Assembly (NCBI GenBank): GCA_023395555.1
Contig: JAEWYQ010000086.1
Location: forward strand, 48,747-112,746
Direction: 5' to 3'
Source of the DNA: Bacillota bacterium
GTDB taxonomy: Bacteria; Bacillota; Clostridia; Lachnospirales; Lachnospiraceae
DNA: 64,000 bases
Shown here one piece after another: positions 35,954 to 45,261 of the stretch. Every line of letters begins with the position of its first letter. Position 1 is the stretch's first letter. A program made the position numbers and the translations under genes. The notes under the pieces were generated by a model. The model worked only from the letters and a program-made list of their open reading frames with translations, made no database searches and was not told where the DNA came from.

Positions 35954-36739
35954 ATGGGTATTACACCTTGGGAGACAGTGAAATTGGCCAGGATGCCGGT
36001 ACGCCCTACAAGCCTGGATTATATAGAACGCATCTTTGACGGATTCATGGAGATGCATGGCGACCGCTATTACGGGGAAGACCAGGCAATTGTGGGAGGC
36101 ATCGCGCTGCTTGGCAATACCCCGGTTACGGTGATAGCGCAGCAAAAGGGAAGAAATACAAAGGAGAATATTGCCCGCAACTTCTCCATGCCCCATCCGG
36201 AGGGTTACCGAAAGGCGCTCCGGCTTATGAAGCAGGCGGAGAAGTTCCATCGCCCGGTGATTTGCTTTATTGATACACCGGGAGCGTTCTGCGGCCTGGG
36301 AGCCGAAGAACGCGGACAGGGAGAAGCCATTGCGGAAAATCTGGCACAGATGATGCTGCTGAAGACCCCCATCCTGTCGGTGGTGATTTCAGAAGGGGGA
36401 AGCGGCGGAGCATTGGCCCTGGGAGTTGCCGACAGGGTGTATATGCTGGAGCATTCCATCTATGCAATTTTGTCACCGGAGGGCTTTGCCAGTATTCTGT
36501 ACAAGGATTCCTCTAAGGCCGAACAGGCAGCAAAGGATATGAAGCTTACGGCTCAGGATTTATACCGGTATCAGATTATTGACGGCATTATTCCGGAGCC
36601 TCAGGGAGGAGCACATAATGATTATGCACAGATGGCGGATAGTATCAAGTCGGTTCTTGAGACGGATTTAGCGAAGCTGCGGAATATGGAGCCGGAGGAG
36701 CTGCTGGAGGGCCGGTATCAGAAGTTTCGCAGAATATAA
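35954..36739 (+). CDS. accA: Acetyl-CoA carboxylase carboxyltransferase, alpha subunit
   Basis: Partner of AccD, 261 residues, shorter than the E. coli protein as is usual in Firmicutes. Motifs: DGFMEMHGDRYYGED near 30, FIDTPGAFCGLGAEERGQGEA near 110 and ISEGGSGGALALGVAD near 150. An ATG at 35936 would overlap the GGAAGGAGAG ribosome binding site, so 35954 was chosen. Last gene of the fatty-acid operon. Confidence 0.96.
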   Translation: MGITPWETVKLARMPVRPTSLDYIERIFDGFMEMHGDRYYGEDQAIVGGIALLGNTPVTVIAQQKGRNTKENIARNFSMPHPEGYRKALRLMKQAEKFHRPVICFIDTPGAFCGLGAEERGQGEAIAENLAQMMLLKTPILSVVISEGGSGGALALGVADRVYMLEHSIYAILSPEGFASILYKDSSKAEQAAKDMKLTAQDLYRYQIIDGIIPEPQGGAHNDYAQMADSIKSVLETDLAKLRNMEPEELLEGRYQKFRRI

Positions 36740-36910
36740 GCAGGGGATATCATGATTCGAGAGTGAAATGGGCGGGATTTAGGCTGTGAGATGGATAGCG
36801 ATACAAAAAGAGGTCTTTTGTCAGGCGAATCATATAATATAATATACGGATAAATGAAATATTGAGATGAATGAAATACAGGGATGAAAAAATAGAGAGA
36901 GTATAACCGT

Positions 36911-36947
36911 GGCAGCGGCTTTGAATGTTTGTTTCAAAGCTGCTGCC
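36911..36947 (+). terminator. Hairpin closing the fatty-acid operon
   Basis: GGCAGCGGCTTTGAA (36911-36925) pairs with TTTCAAAGCTGCTGCC (36932-36947), one G-U pair, loop of about six. No T tract follows directly. It is 172 bases after accA. Confidence 0.7.
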
Positions 36948-37010
36948 ATGAGTTGTTTCAAAGTTGTTGTTTGGTCCAGTATCCACCGATATTCAAACTT
37001 CTGGTGAGGG

Positions 37011-37054
37011 AAATACGGCCGCAGAAACTCTTAGCCGTTTCTGGTGTATTTTTG
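37011..37054 (+). terminator. Second hairpin with T run before the flavodoxin genes
   Basis: AAATAC and CAGAAAC pair with GTTTCTG and GTATTT, followed by TTTTGA. It could be a back-up terminator or the 3' end of a small RNA starting after the first hairpin. The remaining gap (37055-37210) holds a TATACT -10-like word near 37098 and no gene. Confidence 0.55.
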
Positions 37055-37210
37055 ATAAATTAAAATAAAACACCTGTAATTTTCAGCCAGATATGTTATA
37101 CTACAAAGAAATGAGTTTAAATAAAAATTCCAGAAACAATGACAGCAAGAAAGAAGGCTATAAGGTAGAGATATAAAATAAAGTAAAAATTATAATTGGG
37201 GGGAGTGCCA

Positions 37211-37705
37211 ATGATTATACATGATTTGGTTCAGGAAGAGGCACGGCAGGCCCTGGCTGGACTGCCTGATTCCTGCAGAATATCGGACGATGGAACGATC
37301 CGCAGCTGCACAGGCTGCTTCGGCTGCTGGATTAAGACACCGGGACAGTGTGTTATTAAGGATGGCTATGAGAATATGGGAGAATTGCTGGGGAAGACCA
37401 CGGAGCTGATTGTCATAAGCAAATGCTGCTACGGGAGCTTCAGCCCCTTTGTCAAGAATGTATTTGACCGTAGCATTTCCTATATCCATCCTTATTTCAA
37501 AATCAGAAATGGGGAAATGCACCATAAGCGGAGATATGATAATGTGATACGGCTCAAGGTTTTCTTCTATGGGGAGGAGCTTACACAGCAGGAGAAGGAT
37601 ACGGCGGCTCAGTATCTGGAAGCCGTCTGTCTGAACCTGGATTGCAGGCTGAAGGAGCTGAAGTTTTTGACGAAAAAGGAATTAATGGAGGGCTGTGCAT
37701 GTTAA
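37211..37705 (+). CDS. Flavodoxin-like reductase, short type
   Basis: Flavodoxin-fold protein of 164 residues, probably binding FMN and reducing quinones, metals or other acceptors. It shows the cysteine-rich IRSCTGCFGCWIKTPGQCVI near 35, typical of the iron-sulfur-flavoprotein-like NADPH reductases, then SKCCYGSFSPFVKNVFDRSI. It lacks the classic GSPR loop, as do other members of this short group. GGGGGGAG precedes the ATG. It overlaps the next gene by seven bases, so the two are co-translated. Confidence 0.82.
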   Translation: MIIHDLVQEEARQALAGLPDSCRISDDGTIRSCTGCFGCWIKTPGQCVIKDGYENMGELLGKTTELIVISKCCYGSFSPFVKNVFDRSISYIHPYFKIRNGEMHHKRRYDNVIRLKVFFYGEELTQQEKDTAAQYLEAVCLNLDCRLKELKFLTKKELMEGCAC

Positions 37706-38361
37706 AAATAGCATTGATCAACGCAAGCCCCAAGGCAAAGGACAGTGCTTCCGGATATCTTCTGGAGGAACTGAAGCCTTTATTAAAGGATAGCATAATA
37801 TCAGAGTATTCCCTCAGGACATTCCAGCTGAAGGAATTGGAGGCCCTGTTGCAGCAGGATGCGGTTGTATTTGCCTTCCCCATCTATGTGGATGGAATTC
37901 CGGCCCATTTGCTTCGCTGCCTTTCCCAATGGGAGGAGCTGGCCCGGGGAGGAAAGCCTGGTCTTAGGGTCTATGCCATCGTAAACTGCGGTTTCTACGA
38001 GGGGCATCAAAATAAAAATGCGCTGCAAATTCTTAAAAATTGGTGTATAAAAGCCGGACTGACCTGGGGGCAGGGAGTGGGGATAGGCTGCGGCGGGATG
38101 ATTGCCTCAATTCGCGGCATACCCCATGGACAAGGCCCGAAGAGGAATATATCAGTGGCTCTGGAGGCACTGGCAGGGAACATTCTTGCCGGAGGCAGTT
38201 CCAATGAGGCAGGTACATTATCAACAGCGTCTGCATTGCCGGAGCTGTATGCACAGCCCGGATTTCCCCGGGTCATGTATAAGCTGGCCGGAGAATGGGG
38301 CTGGAGGAAGACGGCAAAAGCCAACGGGCTTAAGAAGAAGGATTTGGGTATGCGCCGGTAG
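37699..38361 (+). CDS. NADPH-dependent flavin reductase-like protein
   Basis: Flavodoxin-fold protein of 220 residues. The start KIALINASPKAKDSASGYLL is the FMN phosphate loop, and FAFPIYVDGIPAHLLRCLSQW is the second flavin loop. It overlaps the preceding reductase gene (ATG inside its last codons), with GGAGG at 37686-37690. The pair may form a hetero-complex; the substrate is unknown. A basic C-terminal tail ends in KKKDLGMRR. Confidence 0.82.
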   Translation: MLKIALINASPKAKDSASGYLLEELKPLLKDSIISEYSLRTFQLKELEALLQQDAVVFAFPIYVDGIPAHLLRCLSQWEELARGGKPGLRVYAIVNCGFYEGHQNKNALQILKNWCIKAGLTWGQGVGIGCGGMIASIRGIPHGQGPKRNISVALEALAGNILAGGSSNEAGTLSTASALPELYAQPGFPRVMYKLAGEWGWRKTAKANGLKKKDLGMRR

Positions 38362-38444
38362 GAAATGCAATGGGCAGTCCAAAGCCCTTCCAGGCGTAAC
38401 AATTCATTTTTACATAATTCTCAGACATAACAAAAGGAGACGAC

Positions 38445-40193
38445 ATGAAAAAAAGTTTGATTATTTTTACCGTTTTTATATTTATTCTTAGCTTTGGCGG
38501 CTGCGGAACCCGAAGCGGGGAGGTTGAGGAGACAAAAGCGAAGGTCCCGGAAAATGAAGCAGGAGATACCGGGCTGTCCGCAGTCCCTGCAGCGTCAGAG
38601 CAGGATACCGCACCCATAAGTGCCCCGGAGGTTACCCCAGAGGTTGTAAACAACCGCGGCGATTGTGCGCTTCAAGGCGGCAGGCTGTATTATATTAACA
38701 ACTATGACAATATAACACTTTATAGTATGAATATCGACGGCAGTGATAACCGCAAGCTTAACGAGGATTGGACGTCATGGTTCTATGTATTCGGAGACCG
38801 GATTTATTACCGGAATGGGCAGGACGGGAAGATCTATGTCATGAATACCGACGGCAGCGGGCGGCAAAGGTTGAATGACGATGATTCCGGACACATTAAT
38901 GTCATTGGCGACAGGATATATTATAGCAAATGGGATGAGGCTTCTGCGCTTTACAGTATGAACACCGATGGCAGCGACAGAAAAAAAGTGGATGGTGACA
39001 ATTCTTCTTATATGAATATGGTGGCGGATGATCGGATTTATTATTACGGTGATTTTAACGGCAGTAAGGGAATCTACAGTATAAAAACGGACGGAAGCGA
39101 CAGAATCAAGCTGACGGATGACAGCCCTTACCGTATGACGGTGGCGGACGGCTGGATTTATTATAACAATGAGAACGACGATACGAAGCTTTATGCCATC
39201 AGAACCGATGGCAGCGACAGGCATAAACTGACCGATGACTACGGGTTAAGCATCAATGTGGTGGATAACCGGATTTATTACCAGAATGGAAATGAAAATA
39301 AAATCTACAGTATAAATACGGATGGCAGTGACCGGAAGCTCCTGTCCGAGGATAGCGCGGAGTGGCTTGTTGTCGGGGGCGGCCGGATTTACTATACCAT
39401 GACCGGAGCCAATATCTACTCCATGAATACCGACGGCAGCGATAAGCGGATATTAGCAGATTTGCGCAGCGGTTTGTACAAGGATGTGACGTATGAAATC
39501 AGCGCCAGCCTGCGCGAAGACATGCCGGAATACCGTTTTGTGGCCAAGGGGATGACAACGGGGACGGATGAATGGGTGCACGGCTCTGTTATGGGGCTGG
39601 AGGTCTTTGATGAAAACGGCCTTTCTCTTCTCACGGCGGACTTTTCCTATACTTTTCGTGATCTGGTAGAAGGAAACGGCGTTTATAACATAATGATGGA
39701 TACCATGGGTCTGCATGTTACCGATGTAAATTTTGACGGTTATAAGGATGTAATTATTTTGAACAACTTTAGCGGTGCCCACGCAAATACCTGGTATGAC
39801 TGCTGGCTATGGAACCCGGAGGACTCGTCCTTTGTCAAAGCGGAAACCTTCACCGATATTGCCAATCCGGCCCTTGATATGGAGAAAAAATGTATTTACT
39901 CTACCGGAGGATCGGGAGCAGGCAATCGGACCTGGACTATTTATCAGTTCATTGACGGTGAATTCAAGGCTACCAACAGTTTGTCCTATAATGAGGCAAA
40001 TGAGAAGTATTATTTTAAGGAACAAAAGCTTGTGAATGGGGAAATGGAAATGGTACGGGATGATGTGATAAAGGAAGACAGCTTTGAAGATGCGGTGTCT
40101 TCCGCAGGTTATATTGATGATGAGCTGTGGCAGCTGGAGCATCCGCGCTGGTATGGGGTTGGAGGTCATGAGGCTGACCAGTGGCTGGAATGA
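38445..40193 (+). CDS. Lipoprotein with DUF5050-type beta-propeller repeats
   Basis: Secreted lipoprotein of 582 residues. The signal peptide ends in LSFGGC, with Cys20 the lipid site. After a spacer (20-65) come seven repeats of about 38 residues (65-340), each built as RIYYxN...IYSMNTDGSDRxKL, the pattern of DUF5050/TolB-like propellers, so a closed seven-bladed propeller is likely. The C-terminal part (about 340-582) contains VTDVNFDGYKDVIIL, like FG-GAP/VCBS calcium loops. AAAAGGAG precedes the ATG. Function unknown; probably binds a surface ligand. Confidence 0.85.
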   Translation: MKKSLIIFTVFIFILSFGGCGTRSGEVEETKAKVPENEAGDTGLSAVPAASEQDTAPISAPEVTPEVVNNRGDCALQGGRLYYINNYDNITLYSMNIDGSDNRKLNEDWTSWFYVFGDRIYYRNGQDGKIYVMNTDGSGRQRLNDDDSGHINVIGDRIYYSKWDEASALYSMNTDGSDRKKVDGDNSSYMNMVADDRIYYYGDFNGSKGIYSIKTDGSDRIKLTDDSPYRMTVADGWIYYNNENDDTKLYAIRTDGSDRHKLTDDYGLSINVVDNRIYYQNGNENKIYSINTDGSDRKLLSEDSAEWLVVGGGRIYYTMTGANIYSMNTDGSDKRILADLRSGLYKDVTYEISASLREDMPEYRFVAKGMTTGTDEWVHGSVMGLEVFDENGLSLLTADFSYTFRDLVEGNGVYNIMMDTMGLHVTDVNFDGYKDVIILNNFSGAHANTWYDCWLWNPEDSSFVKAETFTDIANPALDMEKKCIYSTGGSGAGNRTWTIYQFIDGEFKATNSLSYNEANEKYYFKEQKLVNGEMEMVRDDVIKEDSFEDAVSSAGYIDDELWQLEHPRWYGVGGHEADQWLE

Positions 40194-40265
40194 TTAATAT
40201 CAAATGTTTAAGCACATATTCTGCTGTAGAAAATCTAAGTTAAGAAACATGCAAGGAGTAAGCAA

Positions 40266-40987
40266 ATGATGAAAACACAGGATAAAAATACAATATTATT
40301 GCAATCACTGAGATCGGATTGTTCAAAGTGTAGTGGATTGTGTTGTACGGCATTGTTTTTTCACAAATGGATGGATTTCCAGAAACGAAACCGGCAGGAG
40401 AACCTTGTATTCATCTTCAAAAGGATTTTCGATGTAAAATTCATGGAGAACTTGAAAAAAGAAAAATGAAAGGATGCATTGGGTATGATTGCTTTGGTGC
40501 AGGTCAGCAGGTGACGCAATCCATTTATTTCGGGCAAACGTGGCAGAGTATGCCAGAGCAGGCAAAAGAAATATTTGATGTATTTATTGTGGTGTTTCAA
40601 CTATATCAGATACGTTACTTTTTACTGGAGTCCTTGACAATTCTACCAGCGCAGGTGTTGAAAAGCGGTATCAAAGCACTGATAGAAGAAAATGAAATGG
40701 TATGTAATTGTGAGCCTCAAAATATTATATTATTTAATATGGAAAATTATAGAAGCAGGGTAAATGTTCTTTTAAAACAGGTATGCGGCTTATTGCAGAA
40801 GAGTTTGCGCAGCGAAAATAAGAAATGTCCGTCCGATTTTCTTGGCAGGGATTTCAGGAATAAAGATATGAGGGGATTGGATTTGAGAGATGCAGTTTTT
40901 TTATCGCAAGGGCAAATAAATTCTGCCAAAGGTAATCGAAATACCAAACTGCCCCAATACTTGGAATATCCGATTACATGGGGATAA
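40266..40987 (+). pseudogene. Pentapeptide-repeat-type protein gene broken by a frameshift
   Basis: The 5' part reads SDCSKCSGLCCTALFF in one frame and the 3' part continues SQMDGFPETKPAGEPCIHLQ in another, together matching a known family that has a Cys-rich N-terminus and a C-terminal pentapeptide repeat. The switch falls in a run of six T (40356-40361); adding one T restores one frame through to 40987. The C-terminal repeats are reduced to DFRNKDMRGLDLRDAVF, so repeats have also been lost. It could be a real null allele, phase variation at the T run, or a sequencing error. AAGGAG precedes the start. Confidence 0.75.
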
Positions 40988-41089
40988 TAGATTGAAGTAA
41001 TCCCTTTCAGACAAGGCCCGGCAGAAAATATCATACCGGATAAGGAAAAGTCTACGGAGGGAACTGGCAGATGAACTTAAATTTCCTCC

Positions 41090-41117
41090 TTGACATTTTT
41101 CGGATTTGTAGTAGAAT
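41090..41117 (+). promoter_or_regulatory. thrS promoter
   Basis: TTGACA at 41090-41095 and TAGAAT at 41112-41117, 16 bases apart, lie directly before the T-box leader. Confidence 0.75.
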
Positions 41118-41127
41118 ATGTTTCAAT

Positions 41128-41412
41128 ATAAGAAAAGCTATGAAGGAAAGAGTAGCTGTGGCAGCGCATTCAGAGAGAAGAACGCTCGGTGGAAGTTCTT
41201 TATGTCAAGCCCCTGTGAAAACCGTTCCGGAGCCGTAATGCTGAAATTAGATTAAGCATTGCCGTATGTCTGCGTTAAAGAATAGGATTTGTTGGAATCC
41301 GAAGTGAAACGTTAAGGTGGGACCGTGCATTTCACACATAGTTAGCATTGCTGGCAGTGTTTGCACCCTTAAACAGATGGTATCATGCCATTTGTTTTAG
41401 GGTGCTTTTCTT
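41128..41412 (+). promoter_or_regulatory. T-box riboswitch of thrS
   Basis: The leader has the conserved T-box sequence AAGGTGGGACCGTGC (41314-41328) and a terminator, GCACCC (41363-41368) with GGGTGC (41400-41405) plus the inner CAGATGG/CCATTTG pairs, followed by TTTTCTT. Stem I hallmarks GAAAGAGTA and CAGAGAG are present upstream. An ACC (threonine codon) at 41221-41223, just before GTTCC of the stem I base, is the likely specifier. Uncharged tRNA-Thr would allow read-through to thrS. Confidence 0.92.
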
Positions 41413-41541
41413 ATATTACAATATTCCAAAGGGCGATTTTTCTCAGCTTCATCCATGGATATATCCGTAGATCCATAGACATGGAAAAAGAGGTGGAATG
41501 AAACAGAGAGAACTCAGCAAAAAGAAAAGGAGACGTAGTAT

Positions 41542-43419
41542 ATGAGGATTTTATTAAAGGATGGTGCGGTAAGAGAATACCAGAACCCGGTGACAGTGAT
41601 TCAGGTGGCGGGGGAGATCAGCCCTTCCCTGCAGCGGGCAGCCTGCGCAGGAAGGATCAACGGTGTGTGTGTTGATCTTCGCCATGAGATGGAGGAGGAT
41701 TGTTCCCTGGAGATACTCACCTTTGAGGACGAGGAAGGCAGGGCGGCCTTCCGCCATACGGCATCCCACATACTGGCCCAGGCGGTAAAGCGTCTTTACC
41801 CTGGTGCACGCCTTGCCATCGGTCCGGCAATCAAGGATGGTTTTTATTATGATATTGAATTTGAGGCGGCTTTCACTCTTGAGGATATGGAGAGGGTCGA
41901 GGCGGTAATGAAGGAAATCATACAGGAGGAGCTGGAGATTGAGCGCTTCACCATGAAACGGGAGGCGGCTGTTGCCTATATGACTTCCAGGGAGGAGTTC
42001 TACAAGGTGCAGTTGATCGAGGATTTGCCGGAGCAGGAGGAGATCAGCTTCTACCGGCAGGGAGAGTTTGTGGATCTGTGTGCAGGCCCGCATCTAATGA
42101 ATACGCGGCAGATTAAGGCATGGAAGCTGACTTCCATGGCCGGCGCCTACTGGCGGGGGAATGAGAAGAACAAGATGTTGACGAGAATCTATGGCACGGC
42201 TTATCCCAGAAAACAGGACTTAGAGGCATATCTTACGATGATGGAGGAGGCGGCCAAAAGGGATCACAGAAAGCTTGGGAAGGAGCTGGGGCTGTTCACG
42301 CTGATGGACGAGGGGCCGGGCTTCCCCTTCTTTCTGCCGAAGGGAATGGTGCTGAAGAACCTTCTCATCGATTATTGGAGAAAGATTCATGAGCGGGAAG
42401 GATATGCGGAGATATCCACCCCGATGATGCTGAACCGCAGCCTATGGGAGAAATCAGGCCATTGGAAATACTACCGTGACAAGATGTACACGACGAGAAT
42501 CGATGGGGACGATTATGCCATCAAGCCGATGAACTGTCCAGGCGGAATGCTGGTATATAAATCGGAGCCCCATTCCTACCGGGAGCTGCCCATGAGAATG
42601 GCGGAGCTGGGATTGGTTCACCGGCACGAGAAATCAGGTACCCTGCACGGTCTCATGCGTGTCCGCTGCTTTACCCAGGATGATGCCCATGTCTTTATGA
42701 CACCGGATCAGGTCATTGATGAAATCAAGAGGGTTGCCCGGCTGATTCACGAATTCTATGAAACCTTTGGCTTCCGGTATCATGTGGAGCTATCCACCCG
42801 GCCGGAGGACAGCATCGGCAGTGATGAGGATTGGGAATTGGCGACGCATGCTCTGGAAGAGGCCCTGCGGCAATTGAAGCTGGATTATATTGTCAATGAA
42901 GGGGACGGAGCCTTTTACGGCCCCAAGATTGACTTCCATCTGGAGGATTCCATCGGAAGGACCTGGCAGTGCGGTACGATACAATTGGATTTCCAGCTTC
43001 CCCAGCGTTTTGAGATTGAGTATATCGGAGCCGACGGAGGCCGGCATCGTCCTATTATGATACACAGGGTAGTCTTTGGTTCCCTGGAACGGTTTATCGG
43101 AATTCTCATTGAGCACTATGCGGGAAGATTCCCCTTCTGGCTGGCACCGGTACAGGTCAAGGTGCTGCCCATCTCGGAGAAATTCCTGGGCTATGGGGGA
43201 GAGGTGCTGAGCCGGTTAAAGGAACGGGGCATCCGCTGTGAGCTGGATCAGAGGGATGAGAAGATCGGTTTCAAGATCAGGGAGGCACAGCTGGAGAAGG
43301 TTCCGTACATGATCATTCTTGGGCAGAAGGAAGAAGAGAGCGGGAAGGTCTCTGTCCGCAGCAGGGAGCAGAAGGATATGGGAATGCTTTCGCTGGAGGA
43401 GTTTCTGGAAACCTTATAA
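41542..43419 (+). CDS. thrS: Threonyl-tRNA synthetase
   Basis: Class II synthetase of 625 residues. Domains in order: TGS (1-60), editing domain (about 70-225, HTASHILAQAVKRLYPGARL and the HxxxH-type site with later FVDLCAGPHLMNT), catalytic core (240-520) with motif 2 RMAELGLVHRHEKSGTLHGL and zinc ligands including NCPGG, and the anticodon-binding domain (525-625). AAAAGGAGACG precedes the ATG. Controlled by the T-box leader. Confidence 0.97.
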   Translation: MRILLKDGAVREYQNPVTVIQVAGEISPSLQRAACAGRINGVCVDLRHEMEEDCSLEILTFEDEEGRAAFRHTASHILAQAVKRLYPGARLAIGPAIKDGFYYDIEFEAAFTLEDMERVEAVMKEIIQEELEIERFTMKREAAVAYMTSREEFYKVQLIEDLPEQEEISFYRQGEFVDLCAGPHLMNTRQIKAWKLTSMAGAYWRGNEKNKMLTRIYGTAYPRKQDLEAYLTMMEEAAKRDHRKLGKELGLFTLMDEGPGFPFFLPKGMVLKNLLIDYWRKIHEREGYAEISTPMMLNRSLWEKSGHWKYYRDKMYTTRIDGDDYAIKPMNCPGGMLVYKSEPHSYRELPMRMAELGLVHRHEKSGTLHGLMRVRCFTQDDAHVFMTPDQVIDEIKRVARLIHEFYETFGFRYHVELSTRPEDSIGSDEDWELATHALEEALRQLKLDYIVNEGDGAFYGPKIDFHLEDSIGRTWQCGTIQLDFQLPQRFEIEYIGADGGRHRPIMIHRVVFGSLERFIGILIEHYAGRFPFWLAPVQVKVLPISEKFLGYGGEVLSRLKERGIRCELDQRDEKIGFKIREAQLEKVPYMIILGQKEEESGKVSVRSREQKDMGMLSLEEFLETL

Positions 43420-43583
43420 GAACCGGGGCGTTATCCTGGAAATATTAATCTGCGGTTAAATTTTTCTTCCGTCTATTTAACAAAGCCTCCATTGTCTCCC
43501 GAAGAAGGAAAGGCTATAATGGACATAAGACGAGCAGCTGCCGTTATTGAACATAAGCCTAATTCATATTTGGAGGAAGAAGG

Positions 43584-44714
43584 ATGAATATCGGAAAAGT
43601 AATCTTTACCCATAGAAAACAAAGGAACATGACCCAGGAGCAGCTGGCGGAGAAGCTGGGAGTATCCGTGCCGGCAGTAAGCAAATGGGAGACCAATGTA
43701 TCCATGCCGGATATTACCCTGCTGGCGCCCATTGCAAGATTGTTTCATATCTCCATCGATACCCTGCTGGCCTTTCAGAGCGAGCTCTCCCAGGAGGAGA
43801 TCCAGGAGTTTCTGAAGGAGGCAAGAAAGAGGGTGAAGGAGCAGGGGCTTGCGGAGGGAATGCGATATATTGAAAAGCTTCTGACGCAGTATCCCAACTC
43901 GGAGAGGCTCCGCCTGGAGGCCGCCTTCGGCCTCTCCGGCCTGAAGAGCCTTGCCGGGCTGGAGCTTGCAAAGCTCTCGGCAGAGCAGCAGGAGGAGCAG
44001 CTCAAAGTCATACAGGACTGCGGGGACAGGGTGGTCGCTATGTTTGAAGAGCTGATGCACTCCGAAGACTACTATGTCAGCAATGCGGCAAAAACAGGTG
44101 TGGCGTCCAACTACATGGGAAGCGGAAGATTGGATGAGGCGGAGGCCATTTTTCAACAAATGAAGCTGCCCAGGGAGTGGAACTCCAACCACATATTACC
44201 TACGGTCTATCTGCTGAAGCAGGAATATGACAGAGCATTTTATGCGGCGGAAGAAAATCTCATGGCAGACTGGCAGGATGTAGTGATTGATTTGAGAACC
44301 ATTTATAATATTGTACTGAAGAAGCAGGATTATGACAGGGCGCTGAAGCTTGCCCAGGCAGTGTGCACTATATCGGATTGCTTCGGTCCGGGGGGGCTGA
44401 ATCAGGGGATGGATATGCTGGTGGAAGTTCATCTTCTGAGAGGGGAGCTTGCCCAGGCGCAGGCCGCCTTTGAGCGTTATATTGACTGGCTGATCGGCAG
44501 CTATGGTCCCTCAGGAAAAAGGTATTCGGAGGTGTTCTTTGCCGAAGCCTATGAACAGGGGCTGTACGGCAGGAAGGAAGGCAGCCGGGAGGAAGCGGAG
44601 TTAAATGTGCTGCAGGTGATGTATCAGGCGATTGTCCAGGATACCAGGTATGAGGTGATACGCGGGACAGAGGCGTACCAAAGATGCATGAGAAAGCTGG
44701 AGGAATACCTGTAG
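43584..44714 (+). CDS. XRE regulator with helical-repeat C-terminus
   Basis: A 376-residue DNA-binding protein. An XRE helix-turn-helix occupies residues 4-60 (KQRNMTQEQLAEKLGVSVPA, then WETNVSMPDITLLAPIARLF). The remaining ~300 residues are helical with TPR-like character, for example SGRLDEAEAIFQQMKL and QDYDRALKLAQAV, suggesting a peptide- or protein-sensing regulator of the Rgg/PlcR kind; no peptide gene is evident. GGAGGAAGAAGG precedes the ATG. It is a single gene closed by a terminator. Confidence 0.87.
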   Translation: MNIGKVIFTHRKQRNMTQEQLAEKLGVSVPAVSKWETNVSMPDITLLAPIARLFHISIDTLLAFQSELSQEEIQEFLKEARKRVKEQGLAEGMRYIEKLLTQYPNSERLRLEAAFGLSGLKSLAGLELAKLSAEQQEEQLKVIQDCGDRVVAMFEELMHSEDYYVSNAAKTGVASNYMGSGRLDEAEAIFQQMKLPREWNSNHILPTVYLLKQEYDRAFYAAEENLMADWQDVVIDLRTIYNIVLKKQDYDRALKLAQAVCTISDCFGPGGLNQGMDMLVEVHLLRGELAQAQAAFERYIDWLIGSYGPSGKRYSEVFFAEAYEQGLYGRKEGSREEAELNVLQVMYQAIVQDTRYEVIRGTEAYQRCMRKLEEYL

Positions 44715-44773
44715 GACGATATAAAAAGGTAACCTTGGAGGGTGCATCTAGGGATTTTTAATCCCGGAAAAAT

Positions 44774-44817
44774 ATCGGCATAGTCGGGTATGTGTTACCG
44801 GCTATGCCGATTTATTC
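44774..44817 (+). terminator. Rho-independent terminator
   Basis: ATCGGCATAG (44774-44783) pairs with CTATGCCGAT (44802-44811), followed by TTATTCT. It ends the regulator gene upstream. Confidence 0.8.
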
Positions 44818-44888
44818 TAATTCATCAATACAGTCATTTTCATATTTTACCCATTATTTCATTGTGGTCAAGGTATGTCTTAAGAAAA

Positions 44889-45114
44889 TTAAGCACTTCC
44901 ATTGTGCATATCACGGTCTTCTATTGTCAGGCCAATGTAAAGACAACGGTTAATCGCGGTCATCGAGGTTGGGAACTTGTTTTTCACGGAATAATCTTTT
45001 GATTGTAATTTACCCCATCCGCCGTACTTGTCCTGCTCCTGATAAAGCTCCTCCACAATATCACTGGCGAGAAAGGCCGGACGGAAGGAAATAAATAATT
45101 GATAAAAATTGCGG
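44889..45114 (-). pseudogene. Unidentified gene remnant without start codon
   Basis: On the minus strand a frame of about 75 codons reads with protein-like composition: FRPAFLASDIVEELYQEQDK, then YGGWGKLQSKDYSVKNKFPT and MTAINRCLYIGLTIEDRD, ending at a stop at 44889. It has no plausible start codon and is preceded by an in-frame stop, so it looks like the 3' end of a decayed gene. I do not recognise the family. The rest of the 44818-45261 gap is A+T-rich and shows no other gene. Confidence 0.4.
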
Positions 45115-45261
45115 AATTTGTTTTTATTCTATCATTAAATCAATTGTATTTATGGATTTCACTGTGTCATATTAGCAATGCTATAATATTATTGACAAAC
45201 GATAATTTTATATGTTATACTAAATATAAATTATCGAATAACAATAATTATGGAGGCGAAT

